Shown: positions 50,155 through 59,462, counted from the first letter of the stretch. The stretch is DNA of 64,000 nucleotides from Chitinophaga hostae (GCF_018224885.1 NZ_JAGTXB010000009.1:186001-250000), one strand, 5' to 3'. Numbers and translations: made by a program. Notes: a model not told the origin generated them from the sequence alone.

Positions 50155-51282
50155 ATGCAACAACAACAGGCGGATGTAGCTGTAATAGGCGCTGGTATTG
50201 TGGGTTTAGCCATGGCTTATCATCTGGCATCCAAAGGAAAGAAGGTAGTTTTATTTGAGCGGAACAGCAAAGCGATTAGTGCATCTATCCGCAATTTCGG
50301 GCTGGTGTGGCCGGTAGGACAAACCGCTGGTAAAATGTATGATCGCGCTATGCGCAGCCGTCGTACCTGGAAAGAGCTGGCTGCTGCTACCGGTTTGCAA
50401 TGCCAGGAAACCGGCTCCCTGCACCTGGCATACGAAAAAGATGAGCTGGCGGTACTGGAAGAATTTGCGCAGGCAGCTCCCGGTAATGGATATGACTGCG
50501 AACTGATTCCGGCGGCACAAATAGGTAAGTATACCCAGGCAATAAAAACAGCCGGACTGAAGGGTGCGTTATGGAGTCCTACCGAAATGACAGTAAACCC
50601 CCGACAGGCCAGCGCAGCCATCGCAAAACACCTCGAAGAAAAGATGAATGTTACGGTGCGTTTTGGCACTGCGGTGAATGGCATCAGTTTACCGCATATT
50701 GAAACAAAAGATGAGCAATGGAAAGTAGATGAAGTGTATGTATGTAGTGGCGCCGACTTCGAAACGCTTTATCCTGCACAGTTTGCGGCTGCGCCATTAA
50801 AAAAATGCAAGCTGCAGATGATGCGTACTATCCCGCAACCAGGCAACTGGCAGCTGGGACCTGCATTATGTGCCGGTTTAACCCTGGCACATTACGCCGC
50901 ATTCGAAAGCTGTAAAACCCTGGCCCCGCTGAAAGATCGTTTTGCCGCTGAAATGCCCGACTATGTGAAATGGGGCATTCATTTGCTCATTTCACAGAAT
51001 GGGGCCGGAGAACTCACCATTGGGGACTCGCATGAATATGGTCCGGATTTCGAACCATTTGATAAAGCATGCATCAATGAGCTTATTCTGAAGTATATGC
51101 ATACTTTTCTGCAGGCGCCGGAATATACCATACAGGAACAGTGGCATGGCATCTATCCTAAACTGACCAACGGAGAAACAGACCTGGTATTTTCTCCGGA
51201 GAAAAATGTAACCATCGTAAATGGAATGGGTGGGGCCGGAATGACGCTGTCATTTGGGTTGGCGGAAGAACTGGTGAAATAG
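50155..51282 (+). CDS. FAD-dependent oxidoreductase, TIGR03364-like (phosphonate-linked)
   Basis: 375 residues of the DAO superfamily. The dinucleotide motif is VIGAGIVGLAMAYHLASKG at about 10-28 and the FAD-binding C-terminal block is VTIVNGMGGAGMTLSFGLAE near 349-368. The family assignment rests on overall pattern (ASIRNFGLVWPVGQ; EMTVNPRQA) and on the neighbouring phosphonatase-like hydrolase, since the two families are known to be adjacent in many genomes. Likely oxidises an amino-phosphonate to an aldehyde that the hydrolase then cleaves; this is inference. Confidence 0.8.
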   Translation: MQQQQADVAVIGAGIVGLAMAYHLASKGKKVVLFERNSKAISASIRNFGLVWPVGQTAGKMYDRAMRSRRTWKELAAATGLQCQETGSLHLAYEKDELAVLEEFAQAAPGNGYDCELIPAAQIGKYTQAIKTAGLKGALWSPTEMTVNPRQASAAIAKHLEEKMNVTVRFGTAVNGISLPHIETKDEQWKVDEVYVCSGADFETLYPAQFAAAPLKKCKLQMMRTIPQPGNWQLGPALCAGLTLAHYAAFESCKTLAPLKDRFAAEMPDYVKWGIHLLISQNGAGELTIGDSHEYGPDFEPFDKACINELILKYMHTFLQAPEYTIQEQWHGIYPKLTNGETDLVFSPEKNVTIVNGMGGAGMTLSFGLAEELVK

Positions 51283-51418
51283 GTGGTACAAGGGTGTTTT
51301 TTGGAAAACGTTTGCTTTCTCTGCACGCTGCTGACAGCAAGGTTTTACCCTTTGCGTAATCTCGATAAATTTAAATTAGGTTATTGCTTAAATAATCGAT
51401 AAATTAAATTCAGATTAA

Positions 51419-51597
51419 GCGTTATGAAAACACCTGTTGATTAAAACGATAGTAGCATTCGAATCATTTTCAACAATATTTACTTTTTAATTGCCAGCAT
51501 TAGCAACGTTTCTGCAGCGATGTTTAATAAACGACGCTGCACGTTCATAACGTGTTAAATGTAAAGCAGGTTTCTTTATAGTTACCTGCTTTTTTGT
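51419..51597 (+). ncRNA. candidate small RNA with intrinsic terminator
   Basis: In the 413-base gap 51283-51695. CGTTATGAA (51420-51428) pairs with TTCATAACG (51544-51552), enclosing a hairpin GCAGCG...CGCTGC (51514-51540) with inner TGTTTA/TAAACG pairing. A strong terminator follows: AAAGCAGGT (51563-51571) with ACCTGCT (51584-51590) and a T run. The terminator is 280 bases from the nearest upstream stop, too far to be simply that gene's. No ORF fits. Promoter not identified. Confidence 0.4.
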
Positions 51598-51695
51598 TTT
51601 TGGTGCAGCGGCGATAAGCCAATTATTATATAAATTACATTGTTCCGCGTGCATGCAGGCGGAAAGTGTTTTATGGTATAACAAAAAGCAATCGC

Positions 51696-52394
51696 ATGAA
51701 CAGTAGTATAAAGAACCTGAAAGAAAGGGACTGGACAGAAACAAGAGCGCATTCCAGCTGGCAGATATTCAAGATTATGGCGGAGTTTGTTGAAGGCTTT
51801 GAAAAGCTGGCTAAAATAGGACCCTGTATATCTATATTTGGTTCGGCGCGTACAAAGCCGGGCAATCGTTACTATGACCTGGCCCAGGAAATATCCACCA
51901 AACTGGCGGAAGAAGGCTTTGGTATTATCACGGGTGGCGGCCCGGGCGTGATGGAAGCAGCGAATAAAGGCGCACAGGCAGCACATGGTAAATCGGTAGG
52001 AGCCAATATTACTTTGCCACACGAACAGCATCCCAACGTTTTTATTGATCCGGAAAACAGCTTGAATTTTGACTATTTCTTTGTGCGCAAAGTGATGTTC
52101 ACCAAATATTCCCAGGGTTTTGTGATGATGCCCGGCGGATTTGGCACCATGGATGAGTTTTTTGAAGTAGCCACCCTTATTCAAACCAAAAAAATGGAGG
52201 AAACGCCCATGGTACTGGTGGGTCGTGAATACTGGAGTGGTTTACTGGACTGGATCCGTAATGTGATGATGGAAAAAGAAAGCAATATTAACCCGCAGGA
52301 TCTCGACCTGTTACAGCTGTTTGATACGGCTGATGAAGTAGTGGAATACTTCCGGGTGTTCTATACCACCAATAAATTAAGGCCTAATTTCTAA
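51696..52394 (+). CDS. LOG family protein (TIGR00730-like Rossmann protein)
   Basis: 232 residues from the ATG at 51696; the frame opens at a GTG ten codons earlier. The family marks are ISIFGSARTKPGNRYYD, TGGGPGVMEAANKGA and MPGGFGTMDEFFEVAT (the PGGxGTxxE motif). LOG proteins cleave the N-glycosidic bond of nucleoside 5'-monophosphates; plant members activate cytokinins, and bacterial ones are thought to act in nucleotide turnover. Cytoplasmic. Confidence 0.93.
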   Translation: MNSSIKNLKERDWTETRAHSSWQIFKIMAEFVEGFEKLAKIGPCISIFGSARTKPGNRYYDLAQEISTKLAEEGFGIITGGGPGVMEAANKGAQAAHGKSVGANITLPHEQHPNVFIDPENSLNFDYFFVRKVMFTKYSQGFVMMPGGFGTMDEFFEVATLIQTKKMEETPMVLVGREYWSGLLDWIRNVMMEKESNINPQDLDLLQLFDTADEVVEYFRVFYTTNKLRPNF

Positions 52395-52398
52395 GGAG

Positions 52399-52562
52399 GC
52401 TAAAGCTAAAAGCGGAAAGCAAAAGCAATTACAGCGAACGAATGCGGTTATTTCAAGGAGAATAAAATACCCGCAAATAACGTTTATGAATATATTAAAT
52501 GGCAGTTGGCCGCTATATTCATTCCCTGTAATCGCTTTTTGCTTTCTGCTTTCTGCTTTACG
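52399..52562. repeat. family-B palindrome, copy B6
   Basis: Left arm GCTAAAAGCGGAAAGC and onward (52402-52443) and right arm ATCGCTTTTTGCTTTCTGC (52531-52549 and flanks) are inverted, with differing numbers of words. The right arm ends about ten bases before a -7 box. Confidence 0.7.
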
Positions 52563-52571
52563 GTTTTTCCG

Positions 52572-52579
52572 TAGCTTTG
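52572..52579 (+). promoter_or_regulatory. -7 box of the O-methyltransferase gene
   Basis: TAGCTTTG, full match, 15 bases before the ATG at 52595. The -33 region lies in the palindrome arm. Confidence 0.5.
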
Positions 52580-52594
52580 CAGAAATTTTAATAT

Positions 52595-53233
52595 ATGCTC
52601 ATACCGGCAGCAGTAGAGGCCTATTCAGAGAAATATACCAGCCCGGAAACTGAACTAATGTATCAGTTGAACCGGGAAACACATCTGAAAGTGGAGCTTC
52701 CGCATATGTTGAGCGGGCAGGTACAGGGACAGTTCCTGAGCATGGTGAGTCATATGATTCGTCCACGCCGTATTCTTGAACTGGGTACATATACCGGGTA
52801 TTCGGCCATTTACCTGGCTGCAGGGCTAACGGCAGACGGTCTGTTGCATACCGTGGATATCAACGAAGAGCTGGAAACCCTTTGTCAGCGGTATTTCGAG
52901 GCCAGCGGACAAGCAGATAAAATTAAGATGCACATAGGCAAGGCTGCTGAAATCATTGAACAACTGGACGAAGAATTTGACCTGGTGTTTATTGATGCAG
53001 ACAAGTCAGGATATGAGCAGTATTACGACCTGGTATGGGATAAGTTACGTCCTGGGGGCTTTATCCTGGCAGATAACGTGTTGTATCATGGACAGGTGTT
53101 GTTGCCTGAAAATGAGCAGGGCCGTCAGGCAAAGGCTATGATTAGTTTTTGTGAGAAGGTATTGGCAGATGATCGTGCCGAACAGGTATTACTCACCATC
53201 CGCGATGGTGTACTGTTGATCAGGAAAAAATAA
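52595..53233 (+). CDS. class I SAM-dependent O-methyltransferase
   Basis: 212 residues of the caffeoyl-CoA/catechol O-methyltransferase family: SAM motif RRILELGTYTGYSAIYLAAG at about 58-77, HTVDINEE, and the metal and substrate site DLVFIDADKSGYEQYYD with GGFILADNVLYHG. These enzymes need a divalent metal; the bacterial substrate here is unknown. Followed 24 bases later by the glucosaminidase gene. Confidence 0.92.
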   Translation: MLIPAAVEAYSEKYTSPETELMYQLNRETHLKVELPHMLSGQVQGQFLSMVSHMIRPRRILELGTYTGYSAIYLAAGLTADGLLHTVDINEELETLCQRYFEASGQADKIKMHIGKAAEIIEQLDEEFDLVFIDADKSGYEQYYDLVWDKLRPGGFILADNVLYHGQVLLPENEQGRQAKAMISFCEKVLADDRAEQVLLTIRDGVLLIRKK

Positions 53234-53257
53234 AACGCCCATTAAATCCGAAAATAC

Positions 53258-54709
53258 ATGCAAGTAAGAAAATTCTTGTTGGTAGTCAGTTTTCTTATTG
53301 GCTTCGTTACCATACTGCAGGCTCAAACAATGAGCACCCAGCAGTATATTGCCACCTATAAAAACTTAGCCATTGAGGAAATGCGCCGCTCAGGTGTGCC
53401 CGCCGCCATTAAACTGGCGCAGGGGATTGTTGAAACACAGTCTGGCAACGGTACGCTGTGCTTACAGTCAAATAATCACTTTGGTATCAAATGTAAAAAT
53501 ACCTGGACCGGGAAAACCATTAAGTACGATGATGATGCCGCACAGGAGTGCTTCCGGGTATATGAAACCGCCCGCGATTCCTACAGGGATCATTCCGATT
53601 TTTTACATAGCAATCCGCGTTATGCCTTCCTGTTCCAGTTTGACGGGGATGATTATAAATCCTGGGCATTTGGTTTGAAACAGGCGGGATATGCCACCAA
53701 CAAAACTTATCCGCAGCAGTTGATCAAGGTTATTGAAGACTATGACCTGCAACGGTATACCCTGATTGCCATGGGTAAAGATCCGGGCAGTGGCGGCATC
53801 GAAACCGACGGAACGCAGTATGCAGAAGTAATTCCAAAGGAAGAGGCCAGAACTTCTCCCGGAAAAAATAATCACAACCGCTCCAAACCCGCTACCGCTA
53901 ACTATCCAAAAGGTATATTTGAAATCAACGGCCGCAAGGCGGTTTTTGTAAAGGCGGGTACTTCCCTTATCCAGCTGGCCGATCAGCGCAATATGCGTCT
54001 ACGTAAGCTGGTACGCTTTAACGACCTGGAAAATGATAACCCGCCCAAAAAAGATATGATTGTCTTCTTACAAAAGAAAAGTAAGAGAGGAGGCAAAGAA
54101 TTTCATGCGGTAGTGAATGGTGAAACCATGCACGATGTGGCCCAGGCCGAAGGGGTACAGCTAAGATGGCTGCGCCGCCGTAACAAAATGAACGAAGGGG
54201 AAGAACCGGCTGCCGGCCAGCGGTTAACATTGGACGGTTTCGCTAACAGCGCTCCCCGTTTGGCAAAAAATACCCGGGTATTGAAGGAAGAAGACCAGGA
54301 ACCACCGGAAGACTTCTCCCCACGTAAGGCCGTGGAAGATATTAAAGAGGAAGTAGCTAAAAATACCGGTGCTGCAACTACGGTGCCGGACGCTCAACCG
54401 GCCTCCCGGCCTGCAGGTGGTGTTCCGGTAGCCATGATCGAGGACCTGAAAAAAACAGGTCAGGTAACAACTACCGCCGGATCCGGAACAGCTGCTCCGC
54501 AACCAGCTGCACAGCCTTCACCTGCCCCTCCCAAACCTGCCCCCACGCCGGTGCAGAAGGCAGGCAACCGCTATCATGAAGTGCAACCCAAAGAAACACT
54601 GTATGGTATCGCTAAAATGTACAACAGATCTGTTACACAGTTACAGGAATGGAATAATTTGCAGGGTGCTGATATAAAAATAGGTCAGCGACTCCTGGTA
54701 AATAAATAA
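53258..54709 (+). CDS. glucosaminidase-domain protein with LysM repeats
   Basis: 483 residues. Signal peptide ends near ILQAQ (23). The glucosaminidase (FlgJ-like) domain covers about 25-170: IEEMRRSGVPAAIKLAQGIV, ETQSGNGTL, NNHFGIKC, YETARDSYRDHSDFL. A degenerate LysM-like repeat (FHAVVNGETMHDVAQAEGV) lies near 285-325, a Pro/Ala-rich linker at about 400-435, and a clear LysM (YHEVQPKETLYGIAKMYNRS) at the C-terminus. It should hydrolyse peptidoglycan in the periplasm, for growth or cell separation. Confidence 0.93.
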   Translation: MQVRKFLLVVSFLIGFVTILQAQTMSTQQYIATYKNLAIEEMRRSGVPAAIKLAQGIVETQSGNGTLCLQSNNHFGIKCKNTWTGKTIKYDDDAAQECFRVYETARDSYRDHSDFLHSNPRYAFLFQFDGDDYKSWAFGLKQAGYATNKTYPQQLIKVIEDYDLQRYTLIAMGKDPGSGGIETDGTQYAEVIPKEEARTSPGKNNHNRSKPATANYPKGIFEINGRKAVFVKAGTSLIQLADQRNMRLRKLVRFNDLENDNPPKKDMIVFLQKKSKRGGKEFHAVVNGETMHDVAQAEGVQLRWLRRRNKMNEGEEPAAGQRLTLDGFANSAPRLAKNTRVLKEEDQEPPEDFSPRKAVEDIKEEVAKNTGAATTVPDAQPASRPAGGVPVAMIEDLKKTGQVTTTAGSGTAAPQPAAQPSPAPPKPAPTPVQKAGNRYHEVQPKETLYGIAKMYNRSVTQLQEWNNLQGADIKIGQRLLVNK

Positions 54710-54761
54710 GCAGTGATCTTTTTGCGCTTATGATTGTTAAATAAGGAAATGTAGAAGTATT

Positions 54762-55307
54762 ATGTCCGTAATTAAGGTGCATGACAAACAGTTCCAGCCG
54801 TATATCGGTGCTGTAGAATTGCAGCAGCGTATTAAGGAAATGGCGGAACAGATTAACAAAGATCTGGCGGGAGAACGCCCTTTATTTATTGCCATTCTGA
54901 ACGGCTCATTTATGTTTGCCGCAGATATGTTTAAACACCTCACTATTGAGGCGGAAATCTCTTTTATAAAGCTGGCTTCTTATAAGGGCACCAAATCTAC
55001 CGGTAATGTAGTGCAGGCCATTGGCCTGGATGAAGATCTTTTTGGCCGTACAGTGGTGATCCTGGAAGATATTGTGGATACCGGTAAAACCATGAGCCAG
55101 TTCCTGCCGCAACTGGAACACCAGCAACCTAAAAAACTGATTGTAGCTTCCCTGCTCACCAAACCGGAAGCCATGGTACATCCTATCCAAATCGACTACC
55201 TGGGCTTTTCCGTTCCGGATAAGTTCCTGTTGGGCTATGGCCTCGACTATGATGGCCTGGGCCGGAATCTGCCCGAAATATATCAACTGGTGGAATCTGA
55301 GAAGTAA
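54762..55307 (+). CDS. hpt: hypoxanthine phosphoribosyltransferase
   Basis: 181 residues. The PRPP-binding motif is VVILEDIVDTGKTMSQF at about 105-121, preceded by FIAILNGSFMFAADM and followed by the Mg- and base-binding block YLGFSVPDKFLLGYGLDYDG. It salvages hypoxanthine (and usually guanine) to the nucleotides, complementing guaB and purS in this window. Normal length and ATG start. Confidence 0.95.
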   Translation: MSVIKVHDKQFQPYIGAVELQQRIKEMAEQINKDLAGERPLFIAILNGSFMFAADMFKHLTIEAEISFIKLASYKGTKSTGNVVQAIGLDEDLFGRTVVILEDIVDTGKTMSQFLPQLEHQQPKKLIVASLLTKPEAMVHPIQIDYLGFSVPDKFLLGYGLDYDGLGRNLPEIYQLVESEK

Positions 55308-55310
55308 CTA

Positions 55311-55338
55311 TTTTTTCCGGGCGCTTGCCCGGAAAAAA
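55311..55338. repeat. perfect 12-bp-stem hairpin after hpt
   Basis: TTTTTTCCGGGC-GCTT-GCCCGGAAAAAA. The T run precedes the stem and the A run follows it, so it is not a standard intrinsic terminator on either strand; it may stabilise the hpt mRNA end. Confidence 0.7.
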
Positions 55339-55352
55339 TCTTAACTTAATAC

Positions 55353-57098
55353 ATGCGGAAGTTCCTTTTACTCTTATTCCTTTGGGGTGGAGGGCTGCAA
55401 GCGCAAACAGGCTGGGTGTCGGGAGCGGTAGAAGACAGCATATCACACCGCCCCATTTCCGGTGTACAGGTGAAGGTGACAGACGACACAACTAATGTGC
55501 TCACGAACGCTTTCGGTCTTTTTAAAATTGTCATCCCCGGGGCTACTGCCACACTGTTGTTTACGCAAAACGGTTATCTCCCCAAACAGGTAACGGTTAA
55601 TAAATCCGACAGACTTTTAATAACGTTATCGCCTGTACGAAAAGATACGGACCCTATTGCCATGGCCAAAGCCAGGTCAAAAATGCTGCACAGCAGTAAC
55701 CCCAATTACGGCAATACAGGGATGGGTATCCACTCTTTTTACAATGAAACTTATGGCGCCACTTACGAGAATAAATTTATGCGTACGGATAATCATCCTT
55801 CTTCCACATTTGCCATAGATGTGGACAGGGCGGCCTACAGCAATATCCGTCGTTTTCTGCGCCTGAAAGAACCGGTTCCCACAGATGCCGTACGCATCGA
55901 GGAAATGATTAATTATTTTCATTACGATTACCCGTTACCGTTAGCGGGTAATACAATGGCATTGTACAGCAACTATACTTCCTGTCCCTGGGAAAATAAT
56001 CATCGCCTGTTGCAGATTGCCATCCGGGCGCGGGCCCTGGAAGCGGATAGCTTTCCTCCCAGCAATCTTGTTTTCCTGATAGATGTTTCCGGTTCCATGG
56101 GTACTTCCAACAAGCTGCCGCTGTTACAGGCAGCCTTTCGTATACTCGTGAATAACCTGCGCCCGGCCGATAAAGTAGCGATTGTAGCTTATGCCGGTGA
56201 GCCGGGTGTTATGTTGCCGGCAACCGCCGGTGATCAGAAAGAAAAGATCCTCAATGCTATTGATAATCTCAATGCCGGTGGCGCTACGGCAGGAGAGGCA
56301 GCGATTAAAATGGCTTATCATATTGCAACAGCAGCATTCATCCCCGGCGGCAACAACCGGGTGATACTGGCTACAGACGGCGATTTTAACGTGGGCCTCA
56401 GCAGCGACGAAGAAATGGAGCAGCTGATCCTTCAACAGAAGGAAAGTGGCGTATTACTTACCTGCCTGGGATTTGGCATGAAAAATTATAAGGATTCCAA
56501 GTTGCAATCCTTGTCCAGCAAAGGAAATGGTAATTTCGCGTATATAGATGACCTGGAAGAAGCCAATAAAATATTTGCCCGTGAATTTGGCAGCACCCTG
56601 TTCACAATTGCCCGCGATGTGCAATCGGAAGTATGGTTTAACCCGGCATTGGTAAAATCGTATAGGCTTATTGGTTATGAAAATAAAATACTGCCTGCAG
56701 ATACTTCCATTAAAAGCGAATACAGTGGCGGGATAATTGGCAGTGGCCACTGTTCGGTGGCATTATACGAAATTGTGCCCACAGCGGTGCAAAACCCCGC
56801 TGATACATTGCTGGCACGCGTGCGTATTGCCTATCGTTTGCCGCAGGATACTACTGTACAATACCTGGCAGGTGATATGGCGCCCGGCTTGAAAAGCTTT
56901 GACAAAGCCTCCGATGATTGCCGCTTTGCAGCGGCAGTAGCACTGTTTGGTATGCTGCTGCGTAAGTCGTCGTATTGCGGTGACGGCAATATGGATATGG
57001 TGATGCAGATAGCCCGGAATGCCCTGGGGAATGATAACGGGTATTACCGGCACGAGTTTTTAAAGATGATAAAAATGGTACGCAAAGCAAAGCATTAG
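55353..57098 (+). CDS. VWA-domain exported protein with CarboxypepD_reg-like N-terminus
   Basis: 581 residues. Signal peptide ends near LQAQ (18). A carboxypeptidase-regulatory-like domain (TGWVSGAVEDSISHRPISGV, about 19-90) is followed by the YfbK-type block (DNHPSSTFAIDVDRAAYSNI), then a von Willebrand A domain with MIDAS residues Asp244-x-Ser246-x-Ser248 (DVSGSMG) and LATDGDFNVGL, and a DUF3520-like C-terminus (LLARVRIAYR). Probably an envelope protein binding ligands through a metal ion. Function unknown in detail. Confidence 0.88.
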   Translation: MRKFLLLLFLWGGGLQAQTGWVSGAVEDSISHRPISGVQVKVTDDTTNVLTNAFGLFKIVIPGATATLLFTQNGYLPKQVTVNKSDRLLITLSPVRKDTDPIAMAKARSKMLHSSNPNYGNTGMGIHSFYNETYGATYENKFMRTDNHPSSTFAIDVDRAAYSNIRRFLRLKEPVPTDAVRIEEMINYFHYDYPLPLAGNTMALYSNYTSCPWENNHRLLQIAIRARALEADSFPPSNLVFLIDVSGSMGTSNKLPLLQAAFRILVNNLRPADKVAIVAYAGEPGVMLPATAGDQKEKILNAIDNLNAGGATAGEAAIKMAYHIATAAFIPGGNNRVILATDGDFNVGLSSDEEMEQLILQQKESGVLLTCLGFGMKNYKDSKLQSLSSKGNGNFAYIDDLEEANKIFAREFGSTLFTIARDVQSEVWFNPALVKSYRLIGYENKILPADTSIKSEYSGGIIGSGHCSVALYEIVPTAVQNPADTLLARVRIAYRLPQDTTVQYLAGDMAPGLKSFDKASDDCRFAAAVALFGMLLRKSSYCGDGNMDMVMQIARNALGNDNGYYRHEFLKMIKMVRKAKH

Positions 57099-57101
57099 GC
57101 T

Positions 57102-58043
57102 TTACTTGGTGAGCCGGTAGCACTTCCTGATCAGCTTCTGTTGAAAATCAAAAGGGAGCGTTTGTTTGGTAATATCTTTTATGCTGGCAGCATTGATTTT
57201 ATCGGATTCCAGTACAAACCTGCGATAGTTGTTGCTGAAATACACTACACCGTCTTTTTTGGTAGCCAGCAATACTTTATTAAGCATATCGGCATGATCC
57301 CGCTGAATATCGAGGAAATCCTTCATCCGCTTGCTGTTGGAGAAGGTAGGAGGATCGATGATCACCACATCGTAGGTATTCAGTTTTAGTGTATCGAGAT
57401 ACTGTAATACATCCGCGTGAACAAACGTATAGGCGGGGCTGTTGAATCCATTGAGCTGCATATTTTCTTCCGCCCATGCCAGGTAGGTTTTAGAGAGATC
57501 AACGGAGGTTACTTCTGCGGCGCCGCCGGCTGCGGCATAAACGGAAAAGGAGCCTGTATAACAAAAGAGATTGAGTACTTTTTTATCTTTTACTTCTTCC
57601 CTTACCATGCTGCGTGTAATGCGGTGATCGAGGAATAAACCGGTATCCAGGTAATCGGAGAGATTTACTTTAAACTGCAGTCCGGCTTCGTGGGCCGTCA
57701 TAATATGGCTTTCGAGACTGAGCTTTTCGTACTGGCTTTGCCTGTTTTCCTTGCGCTGCCGTTGTTTTACCCAAATCTTGCCGGGTGGTACGCCGAGTAC
57801 TTTGCTGATCAGTTCCAGGCAGGTATCGAGCCATTCTTCGTGGGCATCTTCTTCCATACCATGTTTACGGTTATATTCAGCGATGTATACATGATCTTCA
57901 TACATTTCAATGCTGAAAGGGAATTCAGGAATATCATCGTCATACACCCGGTAGCAGGTGATATTTTGCCGGCGGGCCAGTTTGGAAATATGCCGGAATA
58001 CTTTCGTGAGCCGGTTTTCGAACATCTGCAGTTTAGAGTCCAT
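57102..58043 (-). CDS. class I SAM methyltransferase, RlmK/RlmI-like
   Basis: 313 residues from the ATG at 58041-58043; the frame extends 12 codons into a repeat. An N-terminal THUMP-less region (NRLTKVFRHISKLARRQNIT; CYRVYDDDIPEFPFSIEMY) precedes the methyltransferase domain: VNLSDYLDTGLFLDHRITR, LNLFCYTGSFSVYAAAGGAA, and the DPPTF catalytic motif in VVIIDPPTFSNSKRM. This equals the C-terminal RlmK half of E. coli RlmKL, which makes m7G2069 in 23S rRNA. Related to the gene at 60272. Confidence 0.87.
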   Translation of the reverse strand: MDSKLQMFENRLTKVFRHISKLARRQNITCYRVYDDDIPEFPFSIEMYEDHVYIAEYNRKHGMEEDAHEEWLDTCLELISKVLGVPPGKIWVKQRQRKENRQSQYEKLSLESHIMTAHEAGLQFKVNLSDYLDTGLFLDHRITRSMVREEVKDKKVLNLFCYTGSFSVYAAAGGAAEVTSVDLSKTYLAWAEENMQLNGFNSPAYTFVHADVLQYLDTLKLNTYDVVIIDPPTFSNSKRMKDFLDIQRDHADMLNKVLLATKKDGVVYFSNNYRRFVLESDKINAASIKDITKQTLPFDFQQKLIRKCYRLTK

Positions 58044-58061
58044 TGCTTCATTTGAATGAGA

Positions 58062-58175
58062 GCATAAAGCTGAAGGCATAAAGCTAAAAGCTATTATAGC
58101 GAAGCTAAAAGCGTATACCCAAATTTTTATCCGCTTCTATCTTCGCTATAATAGCTTTTAGCTTTATGCTTTCAG
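58062..58175. repeat. family-B palindrome, copy B7
   Basis: Arms 58076-58104 and 58141-58169 are perfect 29-base inverted copies starting GCATAAAGCTAAAAGC, with further partial pairing outside. It lies between dnaJ and the RlmK-like gene, both on the minus strand. Confidence 0.9.
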
Positions 58176-58183
58176 TCTTCCGC

Positions 58184-59353
58184 TCAACTAAAAATATCCC
58201 TTACTTTCTCAAAAAATCCTTTTTCAGACTTTTCGGGATTGGGTTTAAAGTTATCGGACGATTGTAATCTGTCGAGCATTTCTTTTTCTTCTGCTGATAC
58301 GGTTTGCGGTGTCCATACATTTACATGGATCAGCTGGTCGCCTTTTTCGTATGAATTAACAGAAGGGAACCCTTTGCCTTTCAGGCGGAATATTTTGCCG
58401 CTTTGTGTACCTGCAGGGATTTTTATTTTGGCTTTACCATCGATGGTGGGCACTTCCAGGGAGGTACCATATACAGCATCGGGGAAAGAGATGTAGAGGT
58501 CGTAGGCAACATTGAGTCCGTCGCGCTGCAGTTCTGCATGTGGTTCTTCCTCGATGAGGATGAGCAGATCACCGGGGGCGCCGCCTCTTTCACCTGCATT
58601 ACCTTTTCCGCTCATGCTCAGCTGCATACCTTCCTGTACGCCTGCCGGGATGTCGATGCTTACCATTTCTTCACCATACATACGGCCTTCTCCTTTACAG
58701 TGGCCGCATTTGCTGGTAATGATCTGGCCTTCACCATGACAGGTGGGGCAGGTGGTAACGGTTTGCATTTGTCCGAGGAAAGTTTGCGTTACTTTCCTTA
58801 CCTGGCCGGAACCACCGCAGGTATTACATGACTGGAATGCGTTTTTATCTTTAGCACCCAGGCCACCACAGTGCTGGCAGGGTACATATTTTTTTACTTT
58901 TATTTTCTTGTTGGCGCCTTTTGCAATTTCCTCGTAGGTAAGACGGATCTTTACCCGGAGATTGGAACCACGGGTACCGCGTCCACGGCGGTTTCCACCA
59001 CCACGGCCGCCACCGCCGCCAAAAAAGCTTCCGAAAATATCATCGTTACCAAATATGTCACCAAAGTTGGAGAAGATGTCATCCATGTTCATTCCACCAC
59101 CACCAAATCCACCGCCACGGTTGCCATTCATGCCTGCATGGCCAAAACGGTCGTATTGCGCCCTTTTATCAGGGTCGCTTAATACTTCATAAGCTTCAGC
59201 TGCTTCTTTGAATTTATCTTCTGCTTCTTTGTTATTCGGGTTGCGGTCAGGGTGAAACTGCATGGCTACCTTACGGTAGGCCTTTTTGATTTCATCCTGG
59301 GAAGCAGATTTGGCAACAACCAGTATTTCGTAATAATCTCTTTTGGTAGACAT
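58184..59353 (-). CDS. dnaJ: chaperone protein DnaJ
   Basis: 389 residues from the ATG at 59351-59353. J domain at about 1-70 with the HPD motif (MQFHPDRNP), a Gly-rich linker (about 77-125), four zinc-binding CxxCxGxG repeats (CQHCGGLG, CNTCGGSG, CPTCHGEG, CGHCKGEG), and the C-terminal substrate-binding domains. It works with DnaK and GrpE; grpE is directly upstream in the same orientation with a 109-base gap. No CIRCE element was seen. Confidence 0.97.
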   Translation of the reverse strand: MSTKRDYYEILVVAKSASQDEIKKAYRKVAMQFHPDRNPNNKEAEDKFKEAAEAYEVLSDPDKRAQYDRFGHAGMNGNRGGGFGGGGMNMDDIFSNFGDIFGNDDIFGSFFGGGGGRGGGNRRGRGTRGSNLRVKIRLTYEEIAKGANKKIKVKKYVPCQHCGGLGAKDKNAFQSCNTCGGSGQVRKVTQTFLGQMQTVTTCPTCHGEGQIITSKCGHCKGEGRMYGEEMVSIDIPAGVQEGMQLSMSGKGNAGERGGAPGDLLILIEEEPHAELQRDGLNVAYDLYISFPDAVYGTSLEVPTIDGKAKIKIPAGTQSGKIFRLKGKGFPSVNSYEKGDQLIHVNVWTPQTVSAEEKEMLDRLQSSDNFKPNPEKSEKGFFEKVRDIFS

Positions 59354-59462
59354 TCTAGTAATCACTTAATGCTGATGCAGGCATCAGCTTTTGTTCGGTA
59401 AAAAAATTGTTTTACGTCAGCATAGCATAGGCAATCATTAGAGATTATGCCACATCGTCATT

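Noticed and set aside
55311..55338. Intrinsic terminator after hpt
   Set aside because: The hairpin is perfect, but the T run is before the stem and the A run after it on both strands, so it is called only a hairpin.
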